Assembly (NCBI GenBank): GCA_006969385.1
Contig: CP030884.1
Coordinates: 1,736,001 to 1,800,000, forward strand
DNA from: Planctomycetaceae bacterium
Lineage (GTDB): Bacteria; Planctomycetota; Phycisphaerae; UBA1845; UTPLA1
Reading direction: 5' to 3'
Length of the DNA stretch: 64,000 nucleotides
Position numbers and translations under genes: made by a program. Shown in pieces: positions 18,164 through 26,586 of this stretch (position 1 is its first letter; each line of letters begins with the position of its first letter). The notes under the pieces were generated by a model. It did not search any database and was not told where the DNA came from. It was given only the letters and a program-made list of their open reading frames with translations.

Positions 18164-18460
18164 ATGAAGCGGATTGAATGCTCAACGTGGAATAGCGGCG
18201 ACCGAGAATACGCATCAGTATCGCGTTTTAAAATCGCGAAATTTTCGGCCGCTGATCGACCTGAATCAGATGAGAACGTAGCTGGCATCATTGAGCGCTT
18301 CGCCAGCGCCAAGACGTTAGCGCAGAAGTGGGATTGCTCCAAGATCACGGGATCACGACTGCTCGAGCGGGCCCATTTGCCAGCCCATTATTTCGGCGTG
18401 GGTCGCAACGTGAACAAGCTGCCTTCCCAATCCGACCGCCCCTTTGAGGGGGCTTCCTAA
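18164..18460 (+). CDS. Degenerate helix-turn-helix (excisionase-like HTH_17) ORF
   Basis: 98 residues from the ATG at 18164, with GGAGG 13 nt upstream. Residues about 52-85 (AKTLAQKWDCSKITGSRLL then LPAHYFGVGRN) fit the MerR/excisionase-type HTH_17 pattern LAxxWxCSxxTVxRLLxRxxLPAYxxGxGR. The C-terminus after GVGRN loses the expected pattern, so the gene is probably truncated or shifted. It lies 280 nt downstream of a tRNA, a usual landing place for integrative elements. No integrase is visible. It may be a dead remnant. Confidence 0.35.
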   Translation: MKRIECSTWNSGDREYASVSRFKIAKFSAADRPESDENVAGIIERFASAKTLAQKWDCSKITGSRLLERAHLPAHYFGVGRNVNKLPSQSDRPFEGAS

Positions 18461-18489
18461 AGCCACTCGCTATGCGATTGGTTTATTAC

Positions 18490-21400
18490 TCAATCTTGAA
18501 TGACGTTGGGCGAATCCGAGAGTAATCGGTAATTTGAGAGGTCCACAATGTACAGTGCACCCGCGTCGATTCCTGCGGCATCATGGAAGAGTGCGTTAAA
18601 TACCATACGCCCCTTGGATATTGCAGGTCTATCGAGGCAGTCGCTAAAGCCGAAATCTGGTGTTTCGATGTATTCGGCAAATGCCCAGCCGGTCTCTTCA
18701 TTATTGAAGATACAGAAGCCACGTGTTGTCGCCGTGTAGGGATCTGAAACTCCAGCTGCTATGAGATCGTCGTTAATACCCAACGCTCTTGAAAACCGTT
18801 GCGGCACCACATCATGCACGAGTGAGCCTAAATCCGCCTCTTCAAGCCATTCACCGGTTGGTACGCGGCAAAACACCTTCAAAGGAGGTGGATAGTTTGT
18901 GCCGTGTCGACCAACGGCCACGACCCGATCGCCTGAACAAGAGAGTGATATCCAGTCCAACGTGAATTCGGGGGATTGAGGATCAGGCGGCGGTTCGAAC
19001 TCTGCCTCCGGAATCCACTCACCGGAGAAATTTCGGCGAAATATCAGGAACTTAGAAGTTCCGGGCACACCCGAGTTTTTGTCTTCGTCATACGAAATTA
19101 CCGCAAGCGTATTCGCATACAGCGATGGAGTAGGCGCAACAGGCGTCGGCTTCGCAACTTGATATTCGATGACTTGCTCGAATCGCCACGATTCCTCTTC
19201 GGCCTCGTTATGAAATAAATAAACTTGCCCCACGTTTTGGTGATTCGGTTTTGTCGATACCATTGCGGAATCTCCGCTTAATTCGACATGTACTGGATCG
19301 CGGCACTCAGACGGTAGCGGCAGAATATCGGATACCCTCCAAAGAGCAGTATCGGGATCGTATTGCATTAATGCACCGATCGATTTCGAATCTTCCTTCC
19401 CCTGATTCCTGAGCGATGCAAGAATAATTTCGCCGTCGATTGCGAAATCCTCTATGTCCCAATCGATCGCCTTATTAAATGATTCTCGCTCCCATCGGCG
19501 GTCTAGTTGGCGGAGGATGACAAGGCCGGACTTCGATCGCGCAACTGCTAGATTGCCGTCGATATCCACATCTCCATGGAAGGCAACTTCATCATCATTC
19601 GGGAGCAATTTTGTCCAAGTCTCGTTCGAGCTACTGTTCTCCAAACGCCATTGATCGAATTGCTTATCCACTACTTTAGAGATCCTGTGAGGATTCGGCG
19701 CGGATTGCCATGCTTCAAGCTGTGCTTGTTTCAGTTCTGGTGGATATTGATTGATCCGACCCCATCGAAAGGTATTTTTCACCTCAAGGCGATCGTGCAG
19801 GGACATCAATTCGAAATGCGCTGTAGACTGGAGGAGCGAATCTTCAGCTAACGGAACAACGCCTACGCCCGCATGATCATCGACTTGAAACCTCTTCACT
19901 CTCTCTACGCAGGTTGCATATAAGTGGAGAATTCGAAATAACGATTCCGGATCATCACATGACTCTTCCAAAGCATCGACAAGCGCCGATGCGCGTTGTG
20001 ATTCACTTAGTTCTGTCCACCATTCTTGCGTAAATGAGAGTACTGCTCGCATAGCCTGAGCGGGAACCAGTCTGTAGTTAGGGCTGGAGCCACACCAGCG
20101 GGCGAGAATCGCCAAACTACGACGACGGTGGCCGCGTTCGAAGTAGTATTTGGCGTAAGAGACGCAGGCCATCGGATTGCGATTCAAACCGCTTTCTTCA
20201 AATAGGCGATCGGCCTGTTCCTCTTGTCCGGTTGCCAGGAAATATTGAAGCTCAACCCGTTCCAATGCGCCTAGAGGATCTTGGTGATTCAGCGTCTTAG
20301 CGCGGGCAATCAGCATGCCCCCAAAAGACAAATCTCCGCAGCGGATTGCGGCGTCAGCCAAGTAAATGCATAGAAATCCGAGTTCCGGAAATCTCCGATA
20401 TGCGCTCAGAAGACGCGGATAGGCTAACTGCGGTTCATCAAGTGCCAAATTCAGTAAGCCGAGCAACGATTCCACGAGAGGATCGGATTCGAGTTCCTGC
20501 AGCCGAGACCATGACCGCAAACAGTCGCGATTATTACCGCATAGCAAAGCAAGCAACCCCAGGCTTCGCAGGTCGGACGTTTCGGCGCGATCTAAGTTCT
20601 CATCGGCGAGAATTGGGATTGTTTTCGTGTGATACCATTCGACGGCATAATCACAAGTCAGGGGCGCATGCCGTTGCAAGTCTTGCGACGGTTCAGGGGG
20701 GGCGTCAGATTTTTGTGAGATCTGTGAGGCTAACCGGATGGTGTCGCGCTCAATGCGAACGGCATCCAGACCCGAGTCGAATCTAAGTGCTGCGTCATAG
20801 TGGCTAAGCGCTCGCGAGACAGTTTTGGTTTCGCATCTTGGCTGACGGTTGCGGCTCAGACTGCCTTTTGCATTGTTAAAGGTCAATACCCACACACCGT
20901 TAAAGAACTTGGGCGTCAAGAACGATAACTGAGCGTTGCGAATTTCGTCTCGCGCCCACCGCGGCGCCATAAAATGGTTCCCCAATACGATTGCTGTGAT
21001 TGCAACGGCTACTGCTCCAACAGCACTGAATGCGATGAGCGCTTTGCGTTTTCGTTGAACAGCGCGAAGTGCACGTCGGATGGGGCCGGCGGGACGAGCG
21101 AGCAAGGGTAGGCCTTGTTGCGTTCGGCGGATGTCTTCTGCAAGTTGTTCGGCCGAGGTGTATCTTTCGTGCGGAACTTTCTGAAGTGCCCGACTTAAGA
21201 TCGCGTCGAGATCACCGCGCAATCGGCGACGAAATTCTCTTTTGTCGCCCCAAGAATGATTAATCGAAGATTCGATCGAAGAACTCGCTTTGTTGGGAAC
21301 CAAATGAACGACTGCGCGCTTTAATTCTTCGCGTGACGTCGTAAGCGGTTCATAAGGTGACCGGCCCGTAAGCACCTCATACACCAAAACTCCGAGCGAA

Positions 21401-22161
21401 TAGACATCACTTGCTGTAGTGAGATTGCTTCCCAAGATTTGCTCGGGACTGGCATATCGTGGCGTTAAGACCGCGTGGTCTTTGGTTAAGGTCAACGAAA
21501 ACTGATCGTCGTCGAGTAACTTCGCAATTCCAAAATCCAATAGTTTGATATTTCCCGAACGGGTAACCAATACGTTGCTCGGCTTGATATCACGATGTAG
21601 GACGAGATTAGAATGCGCGAAATGAACTGCGGCACAAACGGATCGTAACAGGTCGAGAATCTGATCGACGTCTAAAGAGTTAGATTTGCAGTATTCATCG
21701 ATTGGAACACCATCAATATACTCCATTACAAGGTAGGGTTGGCCATCAGATGTCGCTCCGCCGTCGTATAGGCGAGCGATTGCCGGATGTTCCAAGCGCG
21801 CCATCAACTGTCGCTCGAGGTGGAATCGACGCACGATCTCGTCTGTATCCATACCACGCTTGATTAACTTGATCGCGACCGTTTGATCGAAGGAATCATC
21901 GACGCGGTGTGCGCGCCAAACGGTTCCCATTCCTCCCGTGCCGATTCTTTCAACAAGTTTATACGGGCCGATACGTTCACCGAGATGATCTTTCTCATTG
22001 ACTGATTGGGTCGTTGCATCTCTAACAAATTTATGGCGAAACGCGCTGCGCACGCGCGACAGCCAAAGCTCGTCAGGCTGATCGAGGCTAAAACCGCAAT
22101 GAACATCATCGGTTAAGCCGAGCCACGGCACATGGCTAGAGTTGTTGCGTTTCCGGTCCAT
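18490..22161 (-). CDS. Ser/Thr protein kinase with large extracytoplasmic sensor region
   Basis: 1223 residues. The N-terminal PknB-type kinase domain spans about 66-350: P-loop GTGGMGTV (74-81), catalytic Lys98 in VAIKL, HRDIKPSN (His189-Asp191), DFG (209-211) and the SPEQ segment. A juxtamembrane basic region and a single span follow (about 367-390). The remaining about 800 residues contain TPR-like helical repeats and a C-terminal beta-propeller-like region with GDRVVAVG and DAAGIDAGALYI segments, as in planctomycete kinases with FG-GAP-like tails. It overlaps the upstream ECF sigma gene by 26 nt, so the pair is co-translated. ECF-STK pairs are a planctomycete hallmark in which the kinase is thought to control the sigma factor. 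Confidence 0.92.
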   Translation of the reverse strand: MDRKRNNSSHVPWLGLTDDVHCGFSLDQPDELWLSRVRSAFRHKFVRDATTQSVNEKDHLGERIGPYKLVERIGTGGMGTVWRAHRVDDSFDQTVAIKLIKRGMDTDEIVRRFHLERQLMARLEHPAIARLYDGGATSDGQPYLVMEYIDGVPIDEYCKSNSLDVDQILDLLRSVCAAVHFAHSNLVLHRDIKPSNVLVTRSGNIKLLDFGIAKLLDDDQFSLTLTKDHAVLTPRYASPEQILGSNLTTASDVYSLGVLVYEVLTGRSPYEPLTTSREELKRAVVHLVPNKASSSIESSINHSWGDKREFRRRLRGDLDAILSRALQKVPHERYTSAEQLAEDIRRTQQGLPLLARPAGPIRRALRAVQRKRKALIAFSAVGAVAVAITAIVLGNHFMAPRWARDEIRNAQLSFLTPKFFNGVWVLTFNNAKGSLSRNRQPRCETKTVSRALSHYDAALRFDSGLDAVRIERDTIRLASQISQKSDAPPEPSQDLQRHAPLTCDYAVEWYHTKTIPILADENLDRAETSDLRSLGLLALLCGNNRDCLRSWSRLQELESDPLVESLLGLLNLALDEPQLAYPRLLSAYRRFPELGFLCIYLADAAIRCGDLSFGGMLIARAKTLNHQDPLGALERVELQYFLATGQEEQADRLFEESGLNRNPMACVSYAKYYFERGHRRRSLAILARWCGSSPNYRLVPAQAMRAVLSFTQEWWTELSESQRASALVDALEESCDDPESLFRILHLYATCVERVKRFQVDDHAGVGVVPLAEDSLLQSTAHFELMSLHDRLEVKNTFRWGRINQYPPELKQAQLEAWQSAPNPHRISKVVDKQFDQWRLENSSSNETWTKLLPNDDEVAFHGDVDIDGNLAVARSKSGLVILRQLDRRWERESFNKAIDWDIEDFAIDGEIILASLRNQGKEDSKSIGALMQYDPDTALWRVSDILPLPSECRDPVHVELSGDSAMVSTKPNHQNVGQVYLFHNEAEEESWRFEQVIEYQVAKPTPVAPTPSLYANTLAVISYDEDKNSGVPGTSKFLIFRRNFSGEWIPEAEFEPPPDPQSPEFTLDWISLSCSGDRVVAVGRHGTNYPPPLKVFCRVPTGEWLEEADLGSLVHDVVPQRFSRALGINDDLIAAGVSDPYTATTRGFCIFNNEETGWAFAEYIETPDFGFSDCLDRPAISKGRMVFNALFHDAAGIDAGALYIVDLSNYRLLSDSPNVIQD

Positions 22162-22741
22162 CTTCTTCGCGAATCTGTTCGGCGATGAGTTCTTTCAGGC
22201 GAGCACGAATTCTTTGTTTGACCTTGTGTACGGACTGTTCGCTCGTTTTAAATGACCGCGCGATCTCCGAAACTGACTGGCCCGCAAGCAGTCGCTCGAA
22301 CATCAATACGCTCTTAGGTTCAAATGTCTGCTGAAGCGTACTCATCGCCAATCGGTAATGATGATCCACCCATTCACGTTCCCATTCATGATCTGAGCCG
22401 AGTTGATCGCCCGAAAGGATCGCAAGCAGGGTCGTGTCGAGCGGCGTCTTCGCTTGGTCTTCACGTCGAAAGTGGCGCGATATAGCGTTGCGAACGATAC
22501 AACCTAGATAATCGCGAAATCGTCCCTTTCCGGGGTCGTATTCAAAATTCCGCATGCCCCGTGAAAGGTGCATCCACACCAATTGTTGTACATCCTCACA
22601 GTCGGCGGCCTGCAAGCCTCGACTGCGACAATAATTATAAACTAAGTCTTTATATCGAGCCTCAAATTCGTCCCATGCCGCCGAATCGTCGGCGTTTTGG
22701 ACTCTTATCAATAATGTGGTTCGCGTGGTGTTGCCAGACAT
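22136..22741 (-). CDS. ECF-type sigma-70 family RNA polymerase sigma factor
   Basis: 201 residues. Region 2 is visible in LVYNYCRSRGLQAADCEDV followed by FRDYLGCIVRNAISRH, and region 4 in LLAGQSVSEIARSFKTSEQS. The acidic/basic C-terminus (IRARLKELIAEQIREEDG) is typical of the planctomycete ECF group linked to kinases. Its stop lies inside the start of the kinase gene. A second member of the same family is at 40581-41189. No GTGTCCA-N16-CGCTA element precedes this gene, so it does not appear autoregulated by that motif. Confidence 0.92.
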   Translation of the reverse strand: MSGNTTRTTLLIRVQNADDSAAWDEFEARYKDLVYNYCRSRGLQAADCEDVQQLVWMHLSRGMRNFEYDPGKGRFRDYLGCIVRNAISRHFRREDQAKTPLDTTLLAILSGDQLGSDHEWEREWVDHHYRLAMSTLQQTFEPKSVLMFERLLAGQSVSEIARSFKTSEQSVHKVKQRIRARLKELIAEQIREEDGPETQQL

Positions 22742-23125
22742 TTTTGATCATCTCGGAAACATAGCTCTAATCCCTAATCCATTTAGTGTACAGGACTTAG
22801 CCGCCTATTTCAGCTTCTGTATCCGGTTCTTGAAGAAAAAATATCGAATGCGCGTCCAATCTGTTCCGAAACCGCGCTAGTGACATTAAGCGAAACACCG
22901 AAGCCGAAGCCCTAATTCGATCAACTCGAGATTAATCGACTTGGATCGCTGCGGCATATTCACCACGCCAGCTCAACCGTATTGGGTGCTAAAGATACGC
23001 CAAGGTCTCGGTTTAGTTGTGATCGGCCCTCAACGTGCTGTTATGTCACGGTGACCTAGAGCGCAAGAAAACCTTTCGCGAGCTAGCGAAATTAGTTTGC
23101 AAAAACGTAGAGAAGGAGATTAGAG
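22742..23125. other. Divergent intergenic region
   Basis: 384 nt between the sigma factor (minus) and the GNVGIG protein (plus). It contains the promoter-like element at 22852-22879 and the AAGGAG ribosome-binding site of the plus-strand gene. The rest is unassigned; the leader of about 245 nt before 23126 is long. Confidence 0.5.
22852..22879 (+). promoter_or_regulatory. ECF-like promoter element (GCGTCCA-N16-CGCTA)
   Basis: -35-like GCGTCCA at 22852-22858, 16-nt spacer, -10-like CGCTA at 22875-22879. It points at the 23126 gene, 246 nt away, further than most copies. Confidence 0.55.
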
Positions 23126-25147
23126 ATGTTCGCAATTCACCACCGATCCCGCGCCGCAATGATTGCGACAACAGTCATCATCATGGCCGCCGGGTTAGCT
23201 TTCGCGGAACCAACCACGCCCGCATTCACTTATCAGGGGCAACTCGTCGAAAATGGCGCGCCTGCCGAAGGCACCTATGACATGATGTTTACGCTTTTCG
23301 ATGACGAGGATGATGGGAATGCAGTCGGAACGCAACTGGTCAGCGACGTCCTCGTGACGAACGGCCTCTTTACGGTTTTGTTGAACGATCTCGGACAGTT
23401 CGGTCCATTGGCTTTCAACGGCGACGCCCGATGGCTTGAATTGACGGTGGAGACCGACGTGTTGTCACCACGGCAAGCAGTGACGGCCGCGCCCTATGCG
23501 CTTTATTCATTAAGTGGACCAGGGGGTGGTGCTACGCCGTGGCAACAAAACGGGTCAACGGTGTACTACAACCAAGGGAACGTGGGCATCGGCCTTGAGA
23601 ACCCTAGTTATCCATTGGAGGTGATTGGGGCCGCCCGCGCCGAATCATTTACTACTCCAAACCCAAATAACCCGAGCGCTACGATGTTTCTCGCGTGGAT
23701 TGATGATATTCCACGCATTCGCTACGGAGGTTCGGGCGCTGGAAGTCAGAACGGCCTAGTGATTCAAGGGCAAGGCGATTCGACAAAGTTGCGCCTGCTC
23801 AACGACGGCTCACTCGGCCTGGCCACGTCTGAACCACAGGCACGGTTGCATGTGCTGACCAAGAACCTGTCGATCGATTCGAGCGCACTGGAAAACGACG
23901 AGATTATCGTTGAAGCACAAGACGCGGTCCTTGGCCTTTATAGCGAGCCACAGGGCAATTGGGCATCGGCCATCGCCCTCAAGGAAGTTGCGGGCGGTCA
24001 GCTCGTGGACACGTGGGGCATCGCACGGCAAACGAATCCAAGCGGAAGCGAGTTGTATTTCACGTACGGCTCCAGCGACAACTACGCCGCAAACCCGATC
24101 ATTCTCGCGCTGGAGCCCGGCGGGAACGTCGGTATTGGTACCTCGAATCCCAACTCGAATCGCGCCCTGACGATTCAGGGCATCGACACCGGGTCGGCAT
24201 CCAACTGGCTTCAATTTCGTAATGCCGCCGGCACTGATGAATGGCACATGAACAATGTTTCCGGCGGCCTCAACTTCGTGGAGAGCGGCGTCGCAAACAA
24301 TCGTTTGTTTCTGCAACAGGGCGGCAACGTTGGCGTCGGAACGGATGATCCGCTTCAGCGACTGCATGTTGCGGGCAACGTGCGGGCCGATGGCGATCTG
24401 CTTGGCTTCAACGGCAATGACGAGACGATCGATCTCGACTCCTTCAACGGAACTTACGGCGCACCTACGTTCTCAATGCGAGACCAGAGCGATGGCGGTG
24501 GACTCACCAGTATGTTTTTCTTCACCGCCCAGGACTCGGGCTCTGGTGGCGGCGCGCGGGCCTTCATACGCAACAGCATCGGCAACACCACTGTCGATAT
24601 CGATGCCGATGTGAATGACGCGGGTCGCATTCTCATTCGGGATAATACTGCGACGGAAATCACGCTGGATGCAAACTATCAGGGAAGTGGTGCCAGTCGC
24701 ATCATTACCGACGTGCTGCAACTCAATGGCGCGGATCTTTCCGAACGGTTCGACATCAAAGGCGACATGCCGATCATGCCCGGCATGGTTGTCAGCATCG
24801 ATCCAGCAAACCCCGGCAAGCTGACCGTCGCGACAGAAGCATTCGACAAAAGGGTAGCCGGCGTAGTCAGTGGTGCCGGCGGTGTGCGTACCGGCTTGCT
24901 GATGGGGCAGGAAGGCACCATCGCCAATGGCGAGCATGCTGTAGCGTTGACCGGTCGCGTGTGGTGCCTCGTAGATGCCGACTTCGGAACAATCGAAGCA
25001 GGCGATCTGCTAACCACCTCCGGCACTCCCGGCCATGCGATGAAAGTCACTGATCATGATTCCGCCCGAGGTGCCGTGATCGGTAAGGCAATGACAGGCC
25101 TAAAGAGTGGCCGCGGACTCGTCCTAGTGCTCGTATCACTTCAATAA
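23126..25147 (+). CDS. Secreted protein with GNVGIG repeats
   Basis: 673 residues with a signal peptide (hydrophobic core about 12-28, ending GLAFAE). Residues about 33-125 form a compact domain starting FTYQGQLVENGAPAEGTYD, a widespread N-terminal module of secreted planctomycete and bacteroidete proteins. GNVGIG/GNVGVG motifs near residues 152, 332 and 400 belong to the tail-fibre-like GNVGIGTxxP repeats that usually mark trimeric fibre segments. The C-terminal about 140 residues (from LSERFDIKG) form a separate domain with MVVSIDPANPGKL and GDLLTTSGTPGHAM. No catalytic motif is seen; a structural or adhesive role is likely. A clean AAGGAG supports the ATG. It heads a plus-strand block with the lipase and papain genes. 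Confidence 0.8.
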   Translation: MFAIHHRSRAAMIATTVIIMAAGLAFAEPTTPAFTYQGQLVENGAPAEGTYDMMFTLFDDEDDGNAVGTQLVSDVLVTNGLFTVLLNDLGQFGPLAFNGDARWLELTVETDVLSPRQAVTAAPYALYSLSGPGGGATPWQQNGSTVYYNQGNVGIGLENPSYPLEVIGAARAESFTTPNPNNPSATMFLAWIDDIPRIRYGGSGAGSQNGLVIQGQGDSTKLRLLNDGSLGLATSEPQARLHVLTKNLSIDSSALENDEIIVEAQDAVLGLYSEPQGNWASAIALKEVAGGQLVDTWGIARQTNPSGSELYFTYGSSDNYAANPIILALEPGGNVGIGTSNPNSNRALTIQGIDTGSASNWLQFRNAAGTDEWHMNNVSGGLNFVESGVANNRLFLQQGGNVGVGTDDPLQRLHVAGNVRADGDLLGFNGNDETIDLDSFNGTYGAPTFSMRDQSDGGGLTSMFFFTAQDSGSGGGARAFIRNSIGNTTVDIDADVNDAGRILIRDNTATEITLDANYQGSGASRIITDVLQLNGADLSERFDIKGDMPIMPGMVVSIDPANPGKLTVATEAFDKRVAGVVSGAGGVRTGLLMGQEGTIANGEHAVALTGRVWCLVDADFGTIEAGDLLTTSGTPGHAMKVTDHDSARGAVIGKAMTGLKSGRGLVLVLVSLQ

Positions 25148-25162
25148 AGGGATGTGTCCATC

Positions 25163-26179
25163 ATGTACGAAGACCACTACCGTAAGGATGGCTGCTGTCG
25201 ACGCAACCATGCCTATCGCCGAGCCAGTTCGGTCGACCAATCGAGTATCCTCGGTCGTTCGCGCACTCGGACTTTTCGCTTGAACGATGCAAAGCGGCAG
25301 AGTACCGCGCCGTTCTTGCCGCGCTGCCTACTGATTGCAATGCTGAGCGGGATACTTCACTTCTCCACATATGCACGGGCAGGAGAACCGCCAGGAGTAG
25401 CTGGATCGCCCTGTGAACTTCCGCCGGCCTTCGCCGAGTTTGATGCCGATGCCGTCGGTCACAACTGGGCCAATGCCTATTTGTTGGCATACCTAAGCGA
25501 CGTAGTTTACACGTTCAATGTTCCCGAAGCAGATTTCGAAGACGTGTTTAGGGCTCGAATTGACGGCCTAGGCGTCGAATTTGTGGATTATATCAACAGA
25601 CCCTTCAACCACGACTTGGATGGATTTGATATATCGGGTGACACCCAGCTCGCCGTTGTCCAAACTGACGACGCGATCATCTTCGCCTTCCGCGGGACCG
25701 ATCCTTTTACCGGCCCGGACTTCTGGTGGACCGACGCGCAAATCTATACGTTACAAGGCATACACGCGGGATTCCGTTTCGCAGCCGACTCGGTGTATGA
25801 CGACATTTGCAATCACATCGAAAATGCCGGGGAGCGAAAGGTCTGGCTGACTGGGCACAGCCTGGGTGGCGCGTTGGCCGTCGTGACTGCATTTAATTTG
25901 GCGCTCAACGCGCCGCCCACCTTTCGGCCGCAGGGAATTTGCACCTTCGGCGCTCCCCGTTCGCTCGCCGCCACGGCCCTTGACGACGCGATTGGCATTT
26001 ACAGGGCGTTTTATTCCGACGCGCAGACCCAGCGGTGGGTCAACAATCGCGATGCCGTCCCACACATACCGCCCACTTTTGTTCCGCCGGACATTTTCTA
26101 TGCGCACGTGGGGAGCGAATATGGATCAGGCCAAACGAATTCGATGTCTGCCTGGCGGATTTTGAGAATGGTCCGCTGA
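25163..26179 (+). CDS. Class 3 (Rhizomucor-type) secreted lipase, frameshifted 5' part
   Basis: 338 codons in this frame. An N-terminal basic stretch and hydrophobic segment (about 52-68) suggest export. The nucleophile elbow GHSLGG has Ser233; FAFRGTD is the usual oxyanion-region segment; the catalytic Asp is in NNRDAVPHIPP. The frame then reads YAHVGSEY and goes off into unrelated sequence before stopping at 26179. In class 3 lipases HVGSEY continues WI...C and the catalytic His follows in a DHxxxxY segment. Both are found in another frame from about 26123 on, so a single T seems missing around 26122. As read, this product lacks the catalytic His. ATG 25163 is preferred over GTG 25154 from the AAAGGGA spacing. 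Confidence 0.85.
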   Translation: MYEDHYRKDGCCRRNHAYRRASSVDQSSILGRSRTRTFRLNDAKRQSTAPFLPRCLLIAMLSGILHFSTYARAGEPPGVAGSPCELPPAFAEFDADAVGHNWANAYLLAYLSDVVYTFNVPEADFEDVFRARIDGLGVEFVDYINRPFNHDLDGFDISGDTQLAVVQTDDAIIFAFRGTDPFTGPDFWWTDAQIYTLQGIHAGFRFAADSVYDDICNHIENAGERKVWLTGHSLGGALAVVTAFNLALNAPPTFRPQGICTFGAPRSLAATALDDAIGIYRAFYSDAQTQRWVNNRDAVPHIPPTFVPPDIFYAHVGSEYGSGQTNSMSAWRILRMVR

Positions 26180-26553
26180 TCGGTGCTTCCATACCCGATC
26201 ACATGCCGGATCGTTACCTGGTACGAATCTATAACACTTTGCCCACCGAAGTACGAATGCTCATGCCGGTTCCACCGCCTCTTCGTTCAGGGGCGGTTGA
26301 GTTTTTTTGCGACATGCTCCCTATCGTCGACACTCCCACTGTTTGGGTGGACTTCGAGAATTGTACGCCGTATTGGCCTTGGCAGTCCGGTGCCTTCTCC
26401 CTTCCCTTCTGCACATTACAGGCCGGGGTCGACGCCGCGCCTCAGGGCGCTTGCCTTTGTCTAAAGGCAGGTAGCAGCGACGAAGCGATCACTATATTCA
26501 AACCGCTTCAACTCCGGGCCCACGGAGGGAGCGTGCTCATTGGCATGCCATAG
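26120..26553 (+). pseudogene. 3' part of the frameshifted lipase, with C-terminal shared module
   Basis: In this frame the sequence continues the lipase as WIRPNEFDVCLADF, then IPDHMPDRYL, which holds the expected catalytic His, then a Pro-rich linker. The last about 70 residues (from VWVDFENC to the end LIGMP) form a module that recurs at the C-terminus of the next gene product, the papain-like protease: an aromatic start, PFCTLQAGVDAAPQG, an ik-x-G strand and a final GG-x-VLIG. The piece has no start codon or ribosome-binding site of its own that I trust, so I treat it as the distal part of the lipase gene. A sequencing error is the simplest alternative to a real mutation. Confidence 0.7.
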
Positions 26554-26586
26554 CACGCATTCGGATGCTTAATTGGAGTCAGCAAA

